Source: Streptomyces sp. NBC_00234
GTDB lineage: Bacteria > Actinomycetota > Actinomycetes > Streptomycetales > Streptomycetaceae
DNA length: 64,000 nt
Direction: 5' to 3'
Assembly (NCBI RefSeq): GCF_036195325.1
Contig: NZ_CP108101.1
Location: 6,572,001-6,636,000 of the forward strand
The first letter of the stretch is position 1, and every line of letters begins with the position of its first letter. Under the pieces are notes generated by a model. The model was not told the origin of the DNA. It saw only the letters and a list, made by a program, of their open reading frames with translations, and did no database searches. A program made the translations under genes and the position numbers. This document shows, one piece after another, positions 34,694-43,954 of the stretch.

Positions 34694-34739
34694 ATGTTCG
34701 GACAAACTATTGACGGTGGTCATACAACGCCGCTAGAAC
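34694..34739 (+). promoter_or_regulatory. Promoter with operator half-site for the sugar ABC operon
   Basis: ATGTTCGGACAA (34694-34705) is a degraded copy of the TTGTC-N2-GACAA operator with the right half intact. It is followed by TTGACG (34710-34715) and, 18 bases on, TAGAAC (34734-34739), a reasonable -35/-10 pair 46 bases upstream of the first binding-protein gene. Confidence 0.6.
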
Positions 34740-34785
34740 TCCCCCAGCCGCACTCGGGCGGCCGGGGAGAGAAGGCGGGCCCACC

Positions 34786-35778
34786 ATGCGCACGATCCGC
34801 ACGGCAACAGTCCTGATCGCCATAGGCGTTCTCACCCTCGCAGGATGCAGCGGGTCGGGCGGCAAGGACTCCGAGGACCCGTCCGGCGGCGGGGGAGGAG
34901 GCAAGGCGGTCTCCACCCCGCGTATGAAGATCGCGATGGTCACGCACTCCGGGCAGGGCGACACCTTCTGGGACATCGTGCAGAGCGGCGCGGAGCAGGC
35001 CGCGGCCAAGGACAACGTCGAGTTCCTCTACTCCGCCGACAAGGAGGGCAAGGAGCAGGCCCAGCTCGTCCAGGCCGCCATCGACCAGAAGGTCGACGGC
35101 ATCGTCGTCACCCTCGCCAAGCCGGACGCGGTCAAGGCGGTCGTGGCCAAGGCGGTCGCGGCCGGCATCCCCGTCGTGACCATCAACTCGGGCGCGCAGC
35201 ACTCCGCCGAGGTCGGCGCGCTCAGCCACATCGGCCAGGACGAGGCGGTCGCGGGCGAGGCCGTCGGCGAGGAGCTCAACGGCCGGGGCCGCAAGAAGGC
35301 GCTCTGCGTGATCCACGAACAGGGCAACGTGTCACTCGAAGAGCGCTGCGCCGGGGTGAAGAAGACCTTCGAGGGCGAGGTCGAGAACCTCAACGTCGAA
35401 GGCACCAACATGCCGGCCTCCACCTCCTCCATCGAGGCGAAGCTCCAGGCCGACCGGGACATCGACGCGATCGTCACCCTCGGAGCCCCGTTCGCCGCCG
35501 CCTCCGTCAAGGCCAAGGAGGGCTCCGGATCCACCGCCGAGGTCGACACCTTCGACCTCAACGCCGAGGTGGTCAAGCGGCTCAAGGCCGAGGAGGTCGG
35601 CTTCGCCGTCGACCAGCAGCCCTACCTCCAGGGCTATCTCGCCGTCGACGAACTCTGGCTCAACAAGACCAACGGCAACGTCATCGGCGGCGGGAAGCCG
35701 GTCCTCACCGGACCCGCGATCGTCACCGCGAAGGACGTACCGCAGCTGGAGAAATACACCGCGCGCGGCACCCGGTGA
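34786..35778 (+). CDS. Sugar ABC transporter binding lipoprotein, copy 1
   Basis: This 330-residue periplasmic-binding-protein type 4 (ribose/inositol class) has lipobox LAGC (about residue 22) and a Gly/Ser linker. The fold follows: [86 protein letters not shown]. The SBP next to it is about 65% similar by eye. First gene of the transporter operon, after a promoter with a GntR half-site. Confidence 0.94.
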   Translation: MRTIRTATVLIAIGVLTLAGCSGSGGKDSEDPSGGGGGGKAVSTPRMKIAMVTHSGQGDTFWDIVQSGAEQAAAKDNVEFLYSADKEGKEQAQLVQAAIDQKVDGIVVTLAKPDAVKAVVAKAVAAGIPVVTINSGAQHSAEVGALSHIGQDEAVAGEAVGEELNGRGRKKALCVIHEQGNVSLEERCAGVKKTFEGEVENLNVEGTNMPASTSSIEAKLQADRDIDAIVTLGAPFAAASVKAKEGSGSTAEVDTFDLNAEVVKRLKAEEVGFAVDQQPYLQGYLAVDELWLNKTNGNVIGGGKPVLTGPAIVTAKDVPQLEKYTARGTR

Positions 35779-35930
35779 CCGCCCCGTGCAGTGCCGTGCC
35801 GCCGCACCGCCTCGCCCCTGCCGGGCGGCGCGGACACCCCCTCGGGGATACTTGGGCAGCCGGGCCGGGAGTGCACTCTCCCCGGCTCCACCAAGCAGCA
35901 CAGCGAGCAGCACTAGAAGGGCACGGCGTC

Positions 35931-36941
35931 GTGGCAAGGGTTCGGACAGGGGTACGCGCGATGGGCGCCGTGCTGGCAGCGGTGCTCGGGGCGTCCCTCA
36001 TGGGATGCAGCAGCACCGGCGGCAAGCGGGCGGAAGAGCGCGCGGCGCAGGCCGCGGAGGGCCGGTCCGCGGTGAACACACCGCGCTGGACCTTCGCCAT
36101 GGTCACCCACTCGGGCGACGGCGACACCTTCTGGGACATCGTCCAGAGCGGCGCCGAGCAGGCGGCGGTCAAGGACAACATCAACTTCCTCTACTCGCAC
36201 CACGACGAGGCGCAGCAGCAGGCCCAGCTCGTCCAGGCGGCCATCGACAAGAAGGTCGACGGGCTGATCGTCTCGCTCGCCAAGCCCGACGCCATGAAGG
36301 CCGTCGTCGCCAAGGCCACCGCGGCCGGCATCCCGGTGATCACCGTCAACTCCGGCTCCGCGGAGTCCAAGGAGTTCGGCGCCCTCACCCACATCGGCCA
36401 GGACGAGGCCATCGCCGGTGAGGCCGTGGGCGACGAGCTCGACCAGCGGGGCCGCAAGAAGGCCCTGTGCATCCTGCACGAGCAGGGCAACGTGGGCCAC
36501 GAGCAGCGCTGCGAGGGCGCCAAGAAGTCCTTCGGCGGCACGATGCAGAACCTCTACGTCGACGGCACCAACATGCCCGACGTCCAGGCGTCCATCGAGG
36601 CGAAGCTCCAGTCCGACAAGGGCATCGACGCGGTGGTCACCCTCGGCGCACCGTTCGCCGACGCCGCCGTGAAGGCGAAGGAGACCGCGGGCAGCAAGGC
36701 CGAGGTCGACACCTTCGACCTGAACGCCAAGGTCGCCACCGCGCTCAAGGACGGCACGCTCGGCTTCGCCGTCGACCAGCAGCCCTACCTCCAGGGGTAC
36801 GAGGCCGTCGACCTGCTCTGGCTCTACCGCTACAACCGCAACGTGCTCGGCGGCGGCCTGCCCGTCCTGACCGGCCCCCAGATCATCACCTCCGACGACG
36901 CGTCCGAGCTCGCCGAGTACACGAAGCGGGGGACCCGATGA
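35931..36941 (+). CDS. Sugar ABC transporter binding lipoprotein, copy 2
   Basis: This 336-residue paralogue of the preceding gene has lipobox LMGC (about residue 24) and the same fold landmarks ([64 protein letters not shown]). GTG start after AGAAGGGCACGGCGTC. It overlaps the permease by ATGA, so it is the copy translationally coupled to the transporter. The same frame is open upstream, but that part has no coding sense. Confidence 0.94.
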   Translation: MARVRTGVRAMGAVLAAVLGASLMGCSSTGGKRAEERAAQAAEGRSAVNTPRWTFAMVTHSGDGDTFWDIVQSGAEQAAVKDNINFLYSHHDEAQQQAQLVQAAIDKKVDGLIVSLAKPDAMKAVVAKATAAGIPVITVNSGSAESKEFGALTHIGQDEAIAGEAVGDELDQRGRKKALCILHEQGNVGHEQRCEGAKKSFGGTMQNLYVDGTNMPDVQASIEAKLQSDKGIDAVVTLGAPFADAAVKAKETAGSKAEVDTFDLNAKVATALKDGTLGFAVDQQPYLQGYEAVDLLWLYRYNRNVLGGGLPVLTGPQIITSDDASELAEYTKRGTR

Positions 36942-37996
36942 CAGCGACCGGGCAACCAGCGGCTCCGGCGCCCGGCCGGCCCGACGAGCGGCTGCTTCGC
37001 GTCTCGCCGCTGCGCAGACTCCTCGGCCGCCCGGAACTCGGCTCCGTCGTCGGTGCGGCGGCGGTCTTCCTGTTCTTCGCGGTCGTCGCCGACAGCTTCC
37101 TGCAGGTGTCCAGCTTCGGCACGGTCCTGTACGCCGCCTCCACCATCGGGATCATGGCCGCGCCGGTGGCGCTCCTGATGATCGGCGGCGAGTTCGACCT
37201 TTCCGCCGGCGTCATGGTGACCAGCTCCGCGCTGATCTCCTCGATGTTCAGCTACCAGATGACGGCCAACGTCTGGGTCGGCGTGTTCGTCTCCCTGCTG
37301 GTCACGCTGTGCATCGGCGCGTTCAACGGCTTCATGCTGACCCGCACCAAACTGCCGAGCTTCATCATCACGCTCGGCACGTTCCTGATGCTGACCGGTC
37401 TCAACCTCGGCTTCACCAAGCTGATCAGCGGAACCGTCTCGACGAAGTCCATCGGCGACATGGAGGGCTTCGACTCGGCCCGCAAGGTCTTCGCCTCCCA
37501 GCTGACCATCGGCGACATCGAGCTGAAGATCACCATCCTGTGGTGGGCCGTGCTCGTCGCGATCGCCACCTGGATCCTGCTCCGCACCCGCTTCGGCAAC
37601 TGGATCTTCGCGGTCGGCGGCGAGGCCGACGCCGCGCGGGCCGTCGGTGTGCCGGTGATCCGTACGAAGATCGGTCTCTACCTCGGAGTGGCCTTCGCCG
37701 CCTGGGTCTCCGGACAGCACCTGCTGTTCAGCTACGACGTCGTGCAGTCCGGCGAAGGCGTCGGCAACGAGCTGATCTACATCATCGCGGCCGTCATCGG
37801 CGGCTGCCTGATCACCGGCGGCTACGGCTCCGCGATCGGCTCGGCGGTCGGTGCGTTCATCTTCGGCATGACCAGCAAGGGCATCGTGTACGCGGAGTGG
37901 AACCCCGACTGGTTCAAGTTCTTCCTCGGAGCGATGCTGCTCCTGGCCACCCTGCTCAACGCATGGGTTCGCAAGCGCGCGGAGGCGACGACATGA
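36938..37996 (+). CDS. Sugar ABC transporter permease (BPD_transp_2)
   Basis: This 352-residue membrane protein is of the RbsC/FrcB type with about ten helices. Landmarks are [46 protein letters not shown] and [20 protein letters not shown] (the coupling loop with the EAA-like Gly), then [27 protein letters not shown]. It overlaps both neighbours by 4 bases. Probable homodimer with the following ATPase. Confidence 0.94.
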   Translation: MTATGQPAAPAPGRPDERLLRVSPLRRLLGRPELGSVVGAAAVFLFFAVVADSFLQVSSFGTVLYAASTIGIMAAPVALLMIGGEFDLSAGVMVTSSALISSMFSYQMTANVWVGVFVSLLVTLCIGAFNGFMLTRTKLPSFIITLGTFLMLTGLNLGFTKLISGTVSTKSIGDMEGFDSARKVFASQLTIGDIELKITILWWAVLVAIATWILLRTRFGNWIFAVGGEADAARAVGVPVIRTKIGLYLGVAFAAWVSGQHLLFSYDVVQSGEGVGNELIYIIAAVIGGCLITGGYGSAIGSAVGAFIFGMTSKGIVYAEWNPDWFKFFLGAMLLLATLLNAWVRKRAEATT

Positions 37997-38790
37997 CCGC
38001 GACCCAGGCACTCGTCGAGCTGGACGACGTCAGCAAGTTCTACGGCAGCATCAAGGCGCTCGAACACGTCTCGCTGGAGGTCCACGCGGGGGAGATCACC
38101 TGCGTGCTCGGCGACAACGGCGCCGGCAAGTCCACCCTCATCAAGATCGTCGCGGGGCTGCACCGGCACGACGCCGGCACCTTCCTGATCGACGGCGAGG
38201 AGACCACGCTCGCCAACCCGCGCGACGCCCTGGACCGGGGCATCGCCACGGTCTACCAGGACCTCGCGGTCGTGCCGCTCATGCCGGTCTGGCGGAACTT
38301 CTTCCTCGGCTCCGAGCCGACGAAGGGAGCCGGCCCCTTCCGGCGTCTCGACGTACCGCTGATGCGCGAGACGACGCGCGCGGCGCTGCTGCGCATGGGA
38401 ATCGACCTGCGGGACGTCGACCAGCCCATCGGCACCCTGTCCGGCGGTGAGCGCCAGTGCGTGGCGATCGCCCGCGCCGTCCACTTCGGCGCCAAGGTCC
38501 TCGTCCTCGACGAACCCACGGCGGCGCTCGGCGTCAAGCAGTCCGGTGTCGTGCTGAAGTACGTCGCGGCGGCCCGCGACGCCGGCCTCGGCGTGGTCCT
38601 GATCACTCACAACCCGCACCACGCCTACCTCGTGGGCGACCGGTTCGTCCTGCTCAAGCGCGGCACCATGTCGGGCAGCCACACCCGGGACAGCATCACG
38701 CTGGACGAGCTGACCCGGCAGATGGCGGGCGGCAGCGAACTGGAGGAGCTGAGCCACGAGCTGGGCAAAACGAACCGGTCCGAGGACTGA
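37993..38790 (+). CDS. Sugar ABC transporter ATPase (single domain)
   Basis: This 265-residue ATPase has Walker [10 protein letters not shown], signature LSGGERQC, Walker [12 protein letters not shown] and switch His in LITHNPHHA. Only one nucleotide-binding domain is present, as in FrcA, unlike the two-domain RbsA/XylG proteins usual for this permease class; a homodimer is expected. ATGA overlap with the permease. Confidence 0.95.
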   Translation: MTATQALVELDDVSKFYGSIKALEHVSLEVHAGEITCVLGDNGAGKSTLIKIVAGLHRHDAGTFLIDGEETTLANPRDALDRGIATVYQDLAVVPLMPVWRNFFLGSEPTKGAGPFRRLDVPLMRETTRAALLRMGIDLRDVDQPIGTLSGGERQCVAIARAVHFGAKVLVLDEPTAALGVKQSGVVLKYVAAARDAGLGVVLITHNPHHAYLVGDRFVLLKRGTMSGSHTRDSITLDELTRQMAGGSELEELSHELGKTNRSED

Positions 38791-38902
38791 GGAGGAATCG
38801 GTTGCCGGACGGACCGGGGCGGGCAATGGCAGAATCGACCATGGCGGGCGCAGTCCGCTGCCGGCGGCAGCACGCACCGGCCCCCCGACCGACGCAGGGA
38901 CG

Positions 38903-40069
38903 ATGAGCACGTACCGCGACTTCGCACACCGCGGCTCCGCCCGCGCCACCGTCCTCAAGACCGTCGGCACCCGGGAGCGGCGCTCGCACCTCACGGCCCC
39001 CCGCGTCCCCACGGTCGGCATCGACATCGGCGGCACGAAGGTGATGGCCGGGGTCGTCGACGCGGACGGCAACATCCTGGAACAGCTGCGCACCGAGACG
39101 CCCGACAAGTCCAAGAGCCCGAAGGTCGTCGAGGACACCATCGTCGAGCTGGTCCTCGACCTCTCCGACCGCCACGACGTGCACGCCGTCGGCATCGGCG
39201 CGGCGGGCTGGGTCGACGCCGACCGCTCCAAGGTCCTGTTCGCCCCCCACCTCGCCTGGCGCGACGAGCCCCTCCGGGACGCCATCGCCTCCCGCCTCGT
39301 CGTCCCCGTCATGGTCGACAACGACGCCAACACCGCGGCCTGGGCGGAATGGCGCTTCGGTGCCGGCCGAGGCGAGGACCATCTCGTCATGATCACGCTC
39401 GGTACGGGCATCGGCGGCGCGATCCTGGAGGACGGGCACGTCAAGCGTGGCAAGTACGGCGTCGCGGGTGAGTTCGGCCACATGCAGGTGGTGCCCGGCG
39501 GGCACCGCTGCCCGTGCGGGAACCGCGGCTGCTGGGAGCAGTACAGCTCCGGCAACGCCCTCGTGCGCGAGGCCAGGGAGCTGGCCGCCGCCGACTCCCC
39601 GGTGGCCCACAGCATCATCGAGCGGGTCAAGGGCAACATCCCGGAGATCACCGGACCGCTCATCACCGAACTCGCCCGCGAGGGCGACGCGATGTGCATC
39701 GAGCTCCTCCAGGACATCGGCCAGTGGCTCGGTGTGGGGATCGCCAATCTCGCCGCCGCGCTCGACCCGTCCTGCTTCGTCATCGGAGGCGGCGTCAGCG
39801 CCGCTGACGACCTGCTGATCGGCCCCGCCCGCGACGCCTTCAAGCGGCACCTCACCGGCCGCGGCTACCGCCCCGAGGCGCGGATCGCGAAAGCGCAGCT
39901 CGGCCCGGAGGCGGGTATGGTCGGCGCCGCGGACCTGGCCCGTCTGGTCGCCCGCAGATTCCGCCGCGCCAACCGGCGCCGGGTCGAACGGTACGAGCGG
40001 TACGCGCAGATCTACGACCAGGCGGCGAGCACCATCCGCAGCACCCGGAGCGCCCGCACCGTCGACTGA
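38903..40069 (+). CDS. ROK-family sugar kinase
   Basis: This 388-residue glucokinase-like ROK protein has the phosphate loop GIDIGGTKVMAGVVD (about 40-54), the catalytic Asp in VMVDNDANTAAWAE (about 137) and GTGIGGAI. The zinc site is CPCGNRGCWEQYSSG (about 200). An N-terminal extension of about 35 basic residues and a C-terminal Arg-rich tail (RRANRRRVERYERYAQ) are longer than in typical 310-residue glucokinases. No HTH, so it is a kinase and not a ROK repressor. It follows the ABC ATPase by 112 bases and would phosphorylate the imported sugar. Confidence 0.92.
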   Translation: MSTYRDFAHRGSARATVLKTVGTRERRSHLTAPRVPTVGIDIGGTKVMAGVVDADGNILEQLRTETPDKSKSPKVVEDTIVELVLDLSDRHDVHAVGIGAAGWVDADRSKVLFAPHLAWRDEPLRDAIASRLVVPVMVDNDANTAAWAEWRFGAGRGEDHLVMITLGTGIGGAILEDGHVKRGKYGVAGEFGHMQVVPGGHRCPCGNRGCWEQYSSGNALVREARELAAADSPVAHSIIERVKGNIPEITGPLITELAREGDAMCIELLQDIGQWLGVGIANLAAALDPSCFVIGGGVSAADDLLIGPARDAFKRHLTGRGYRPEARIAKAQLGPEAGMVGAADLARLVARRFRRANRRRVERYERYAQIYDQAASTIRSTRSARTVD

Positions 40070-40133
40070 TCCGCGCCGCTCCGCCGCCGCTTTCCGTACT
40101 CCGTATCCGCAGCACCTGGGGAAACCTCCGATC

Positions 40134-40724
40134 ATGATCGCAGCCGAGCACGCCGCCGAGCCGCGCCCGACGTCGCCGTCCGGCGACGGCCCGCCCCCGC
40201 AGGACCGGCGCCGGATGATCCGCCGCCGGCTGATCACGGCGACCACCATCGTGCTGCTGATCGGCATCCCGGCCGGCTACCTGGTGATCTCCGCCGCGCA
40301 GAGCCGCCGCTCGGGCAAGGACAAGGAGGCCGAGGCCGCCGCGCAGGGACTGCGTGAGGACTGGCCGTCCGGCATGCAGCGGCGGATCTTCGAGATCCCG
40401 ATCCCCGGCAACGCGACGGGCGTCCAGTACTACGAGACCAACAACTGGAAAGCCAGCCGGATGTACGTGAAGTTCCGTACGACGTCCGCCGGCCTCGACC
40501 GCTTCCTGAGCAACACCGGAACGGGCCGGGCCGCGCTGAAGCCCGGTGCCGTCACCATCAGCCCGCGGGACATAAAGATCACGGGCTGGTACTTCGGTCC
40601 GGGCGTGTACTGGGCGGGTGTGACGCACACCAACAAGGACCCGCGCCCCACGCAGAACATCACCGTCAACATGACCGATCCGGCCAGTCCTGTCGTCTAT
40701 GTCGTCTCCGCGGCGACCCCCTGA
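40134..40724 (+). CDS. Membrane-anchored protein of unknown function
   Basis: This 196-residue protein has a basic N-terminal segment (QDRRRMIRRRL), one transmembrane helix at about residues 36-55 (ITATTIVLLIGIPAGYLVISAA) and an extracytoplasmic domain. That domain has FEIPIPGNATGVQYYETNNWKASRMYVKFRTTSAGLDRFL and ITGWYFGPGVYWAGVTHTNK. The pattern suggests a small sugar- or wall-associated domain, but the family is not recognised. It stands alone between the ROK kinase and the PcaL-like gene. Confidence 0.8.
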   Translation: MIAAEHAAEPRPTSPSGDGPPPQDRRRMIRRRLITATTIVLLIGIPAGYLVISAAQSRRSGKDKEAEAAAQGLREDWPSGMQRRIFEIPIPGNATGVQYYETNNWKASRMYVKFRTTSAGLDRFLSNTGTGRAALKPGAVTISPRDIKITGWYFGPGVYWAGVTHTNKDPRPTQNITVNMTDPASPVVYVVSAATP

Positions 40725-40760
40725 CCGCGGCCCGACGGACGGCTCACTAACCTGGAGCGA

Positions 40761-42455
40761 GTGAGCGAAGTGACTGAGACGACCCCGCAGCCCGCGCAGA
40801 ACCCGCAGCAGCAGCCCGTGGCGGGCCAGGTGCCGCAGCAGCCGACGCAGAGCCAGGTGCCGCCGCAGCCGGAGGTGACCATGCAGGTCATACCGCCTGC
40901 ACCGGCCCAGCAGCCACCCCTTCACATGGACCCGGTCCAGGCGCAGCACCACCTGCAGCCGGTCCAGGCCCAGCAGGTCCCGCACCCCGTGCAGCCGGTC
41001 CAGGCCCAGCGGGCCGCCCTCCAGCCCGCCCAGCCGCCGCACGCCGCGCAGACCGCCCACACCCCGCACGGGGCCCACGCCGCTCCGGCCACTCACAACG
41101 CCGCCCACGCCGCTCCGGCCACCCACAACGCCGCCCACGCCGCGCCGGGCCCGCAGCCCCGGCAGGCCACCCAGCCAGCCGCGCCGCAGGCCCCGCAGCT
41201 CCTTCAGTACCGCTTCGACGGGCCCGAGGACGCCCCGGTTCTCGTCATCGGCCCTTCCCTGGGTACGACCTGGCACATGTGGGACCGGCAGATACCCGAG
41301 CTCTCCCAGCACTGGAGGATCTTCCGGTACGACCTCCCGGGCCACGGCGGCGCCCCCGCGCACCCCGCCACCGGCGTCGGCGAGCTCGCCGACCGGCTGC
41401 TCGCCACCCTCGACAGCCTCGGTGTCCAGCGCTTCGGTTACGCGGGCTGCTCCATCGGCGGCGCGATCGGTGCCGAACTGGCGCTGCGCCACCCGGACCG
41501 GGTCGCCTCGCTGGCCCTCGTGGCGGCCTCGCCCCGGTTCGGCAGCGCCGACGAGTTCCGCCAGCGCGGCGTCATCGTCCGCACCAACGGCCTGGAACCG
41601 ATGGCACGCACCGCCCCGGAGGCGTGGTTCACCCCCGGCTTCGCCGCGGCCCAGCCGGCCATCGTCGAATGGGCCGTCCAGATGGTCCGCACGACCGACC
41701 CCGGCTGCTACATCGCCGCGTGCGAGGCGCTGGCCGCCTTCGACATGCGGACGGAACTCGGCCGCATCAGCGTCCCCACCCTCGTCCTGGTCGGCGCCGA
41801 GGACCACGTCACCGGGCCCGCCGAGGCGCGCACGCTCGTCGCCGGGATACCCGACGCCCGGCTCGCCCTCGTCCCCGGTGCCTCCCACCTGGCCCCCGTC
41901 GAGCAGCCCGGAGCCGTCACGGACCTGCTCCTCATGCACTTCTCCACGGCCTGGCAGGACACCCTGGGGCCCATCCCCGTGCCGCCCGTCGTCCCGGCGC
42001 TCTCCGTCCCCTTCATGCCCGTCGCCGAGATCGCGGCGGCCCCCGCCGGCCCCGGGAGCACGGGAGGGGCCGGGCACGACGGCTACGACCGCGGAATGAA
42101 GGTCCGCCGCGAGGTGCTGGGCGACGCCCATGTGGACGGTGCGACCGCCGCGACCGACGCCTTCACCGAGGACTTCGAGGAGCTGGTCACCCGCTACGCC
42201 TGGGGCGAGGTCTGGAACCGCGAGGGCCTCGACCGCCGCACCCGCAGCTGCGTCACGCTCACGGCACTCGTCGCCTCGGGCCACCTGGAGGGCCTCGCCG
42301 CCCACACGAGAGCGGCGCTGCGCAACGGGCTCACACCGAACGAGATCAAGGAAGTGCTGCTGCAGTCCGCCGTGTACTGCGGCATCCCGGCCGCGGGCGC
42401 CGCGTTCGCCATCGCCAGGTCGGTGATCCAGGAGGAAACCAGGCCGCCCGCGTAG
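40761..42455 (+). CDS. PcaL-like fusion: enol-lactone hydrolase + carboxymuconolactone decarboxylase, with Pro/Gln tail
   Basis: 564 residues in three parts. Residues 1-150 are Pro/Gln/Ala/His-rich, with QPVQAQ repeats and two AHAAPATHNA units. Residues about 150-400 are an alpha/beta hydrolase (GCSIGG nucleophile, GAEDHV Asp, GASHLAP His) like 3-oxoadipate enol-lactonase. Residues about 435-560 are a carboxymuconolactone decarboxylase domain (GMKVRREVLGDAHVDGA, TALVASGHLEGLAAHTRAALRNGLT, AVYCGIPAAGAAF). Actinobacterial PcaL joins the last two domains, but no other pca gene is near and the long tail is unusual. GTG start at 40761; a later start would remove the tail, but codon use supports it. 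Confidence 0.85.
   Translation: MSEVTETTPQPAQNPQQQPVAGQVPQQPTQSQVPPQPEVTMQVIPPAPAQQPPLHMDPVQAQHHLQPVQAQQVPHPVQPVQAQRAALQPAQPPHAAQTAHTPHGAHAAPATHNAAHAAPATHNAAHAAPGPQPRQATQPAAPQAPQLLQYRFDGPEDAPVLVIGPSLGTTWHMWDRQIPELSQHWRIFRYDLPGHGGAPAHPATGVGELADRLLATLDSLGVQRFGYAGCSIGGAIGAELALRHPDRVASLALVAASPRFGSADEFRQRGVIVRTNGLEPMARTAPEAWFTPGFAAAQPAIVEWAVQMVRTTDPGCYIAACEALAAFDMRTELGRISVPTLVLVGAEDHVTGPAEARTLVAGIPDARLALVPGASHLAPVEQPGAVTDLLLMHFSTAWQDTLGPIPVPPVVPALSVPFMPVAEIAAAPAGPGSTGGAGHDGYDRGMKVRREVLGDAHVDGATAATDAFTEDFEELVTRYAWGEVWNREGLDRRTRSCVTLTALVASGHLEGLAAHTRAALRNGLTPNEIKEVLLQSAVYCGIPAAGAAFAIARSVIQEETRPPA
41073..41132 (+). repeat. Two tandem 30-bp repeats inside the PcaL-like gene
   Basis: The 30 bases from 41073 recur from 41103 with one change (C for T at the Thr-His junction), and 12 more bases of a third copy follow. 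Each encodes AHAAPATHNA, so the repeat extends the disordered tail in frame. Confidence 0.9.
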
Positions 42456-42467
42456 CAAGATGGGCGC

Positions 42468-43115
42468 ATGGACGCATCGCCTCTCACGCTCACGAAGAAG
42501 ACCCACTCCTGCATCCGGCTCGAGAGGGAAGGGCGGGCGATCGTCATCGATCCCGGCGGATTCTCCGAGGGCGACGCGGCCATCGGCGCCGACGCGATCC
42601 TGGTGACGCACGAGCACCCGGACCACTTCGACGAGGCGCGGCTGCGCGCGGGTCTGGAGGCCAGTCCGGCGGCCGAGATCTGGACCCTGCGCAGCGTGGC
42701 CGACCAGCTCTCCGCCGCCTTTCCCGGCCGGGTCCACACCGTGGGCCACGGAGACACGTTCACCGTCGCGGGCTTCGACGTCGAGGTGCACGGCGAGCTG
42801 CACGCCGTGATCCACCCGGACATCCCGAGGGTCACCAACATCGGCTTCCTGATCGACGGTTCGGTCTTCCACCCCGGCGACGCGCTGACGGTGCCGGACC
42901 GTCCCGTCGACACGCTGATGCTGCCGGTGATGGCCCCGTGGAACAAGATCTCCGAGGTCATCGACTACGTGCGCGAGGTCCGGCCGCGGCGCGCCATCGA
43001 CATCCACGACGCCCTGCTCACCGACCTCGCGCGGCCGATCTACGACAACCAGATCGGCAGGCTGGGCGGCACCGACCACAGCCGGCTGGCCCCCGGCGGC
43101 GCCGCCGAACTCTGA
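42468..43115 (+). CDS. MBL-fold metal-dependent hydrolase (UlaG-like)
   Basis: This 215-residue metallo-beta-lactamase-fold protein has the metal motif VTHEHPDHFD (HxHxDH, about 46-55), His in HAVIHPDIP, Asp in HPGDALTVPD and a C-terminal His in DIHDALL. It belongs to the small L-ascorbate-6-phosphate-lactonase-like subgroup common in actinobacteria. It follows the PcaL-like gene by 12 bases, so probably the same transcript. Substrate unknown. Confidence 0.88.
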   Translation: MDASPLTLTKKTHSCIRLEREGRAIVIDPGGFSEGDAAIGADAILVTHEHPDHFDEARLRAGLEASPAAEIWTLRSVADQLSAAFPGRVHTVGHGDTFTVAGFDVEVHGELHAVIHPDIPRVTNIGFLIDGSVFHPGDALTVPDRPVDTLMLPVMAPWNKISEVIDYVREVRPRRAIDIHDALLTDLARPIYDNQIGRLGGTDHSRLAPGGAAEL

Positions 43116-43174
43116 CCGGCGCCGGCAGGCCGGGAGCCGGGCGACTGTCAGTGGGAGGGGCTAGGTTTACTGCC

Positions 43175-43954
43175 ATGCGCATCGCCACCTGGAACGTCAA
43201 TTCGATCACCGCCCGTCTTCCGAGGCTGCTGGCCTGGCTGGAGAGCACCGGCACCGACGTGCTGTGCCTCCAGGAGACCAAATGCTCCGCCGAACAGTTC
43301 CCGGCCGAAGCGCTGCGCGAGCTGGGCTACGAGTCCGCGGTCAACGCCACGGGCCGGTGGAACGGGGTCGCGCTGATCTCCCGCGTGGGCCTCGCCGACG
43401 TCGTCTCCGGCCTGCCCGACGGCCCTGACTACGAGGGCGTGCAGGAACCGCGCGCGATCTCCGCGACCTGCGGCCCGGTCCGCCTCTGGTCGGTGTACGT
43501 GCCGAACGGCCGCGAGGTCGCGCACGACCACTACGCGTACAAGCTGGCCTGGTTCGAGGCCCTGCAGAAGGCCGTCGCGGCGGACGCGGCGGGCGCGCAG
43601 CCGTTCGCCGTCCTCGGTGACTTCAACGTCGCCCCGACGGACGAGGACGTCTGGGACCCGGCGCTCTTCGAAGGGGCCACGCACGTCACCCCGGCCGAGC
43701 GCGCCGCGCTCGCGAGTCTGCGCCAGGAGGGGCTGTCGGACGTGATGCCGCGCCCCCTCAAGTACGACCGCCCGTACACCTTCTGGGACTACCGCGAGCT
43801 CCGCTTCCCGAAGAACAAGGGCATGCGGATCGACCTGGTCTACGGCAACGCCCCGTTCACGGCCGTGGTCAAGGACAGCTACGTGGACCGTGAGGAGCGC
43901 AAGGGCAAGGGCGCGTCGGACCACGCCCCGGTCGTCGTCGACCTCGATCTCTGA
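43175..43954 (+). CDS. xthA: Exodeoxyribonuclease III
   Basis: This 259-residue AP endonuclease / 3'-5' exonuclease has all catalytic segments: WNVNSI, LQETKC (Glu near 33), PNGREVAHDHYAYK, LGDFNVAPTDED (Asp/Asn), RIDLVYG and the final SDHAPVVVDL (Asp-His). ATG at 43175 with GGGAGGGGC upstream. It is the last vertically inherited-looking gene before the lower-GC island. Confidence 0.96.
   Translation: MRIATWNVNSITARLPRLLAWLESTGTDVLCLQETKCSAEQFPAEALRELGYESAVNATGRWNGVALISRVGLADVVSGLPDGPDYEGVQEPRAISATCGPVRLWSVYVPNGREVAHDHYAYKLAWFEALQKAVAADAAGAQPFAVLGDFNVAPTDEDVWDPALFEGATHVTPAERAALASLRQEGLSDVMPRPLKYDRPYTFWDYRELRFPKNKGMRIDLVYGNAPFTAVVKDSYVDREERKGKGASDHAPVVVDLDL

Noticed and set aside
34845-36941. 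A single 698-codon frame that would fuse sequence before 35931 to the second binding protein
   Set aside because: The upstream half is the wrong frame of the first binding-protein gene; the second gene has its own GTG, signal peptide and lipobox.
41073-41145. Tandem repeats as a possible CRISPR or minisatellite outside a gene
   Set aside because: They are in frame inside the PcaL-like gene and encode AHAAPATHNA units.
39852-43079. A 1075-codon minus-strand frame across ROK kinase, PcaL-like and MBL genes
   Set aside because: Antisense shadow; the plus-strand genes carry complete catalytic motifs.
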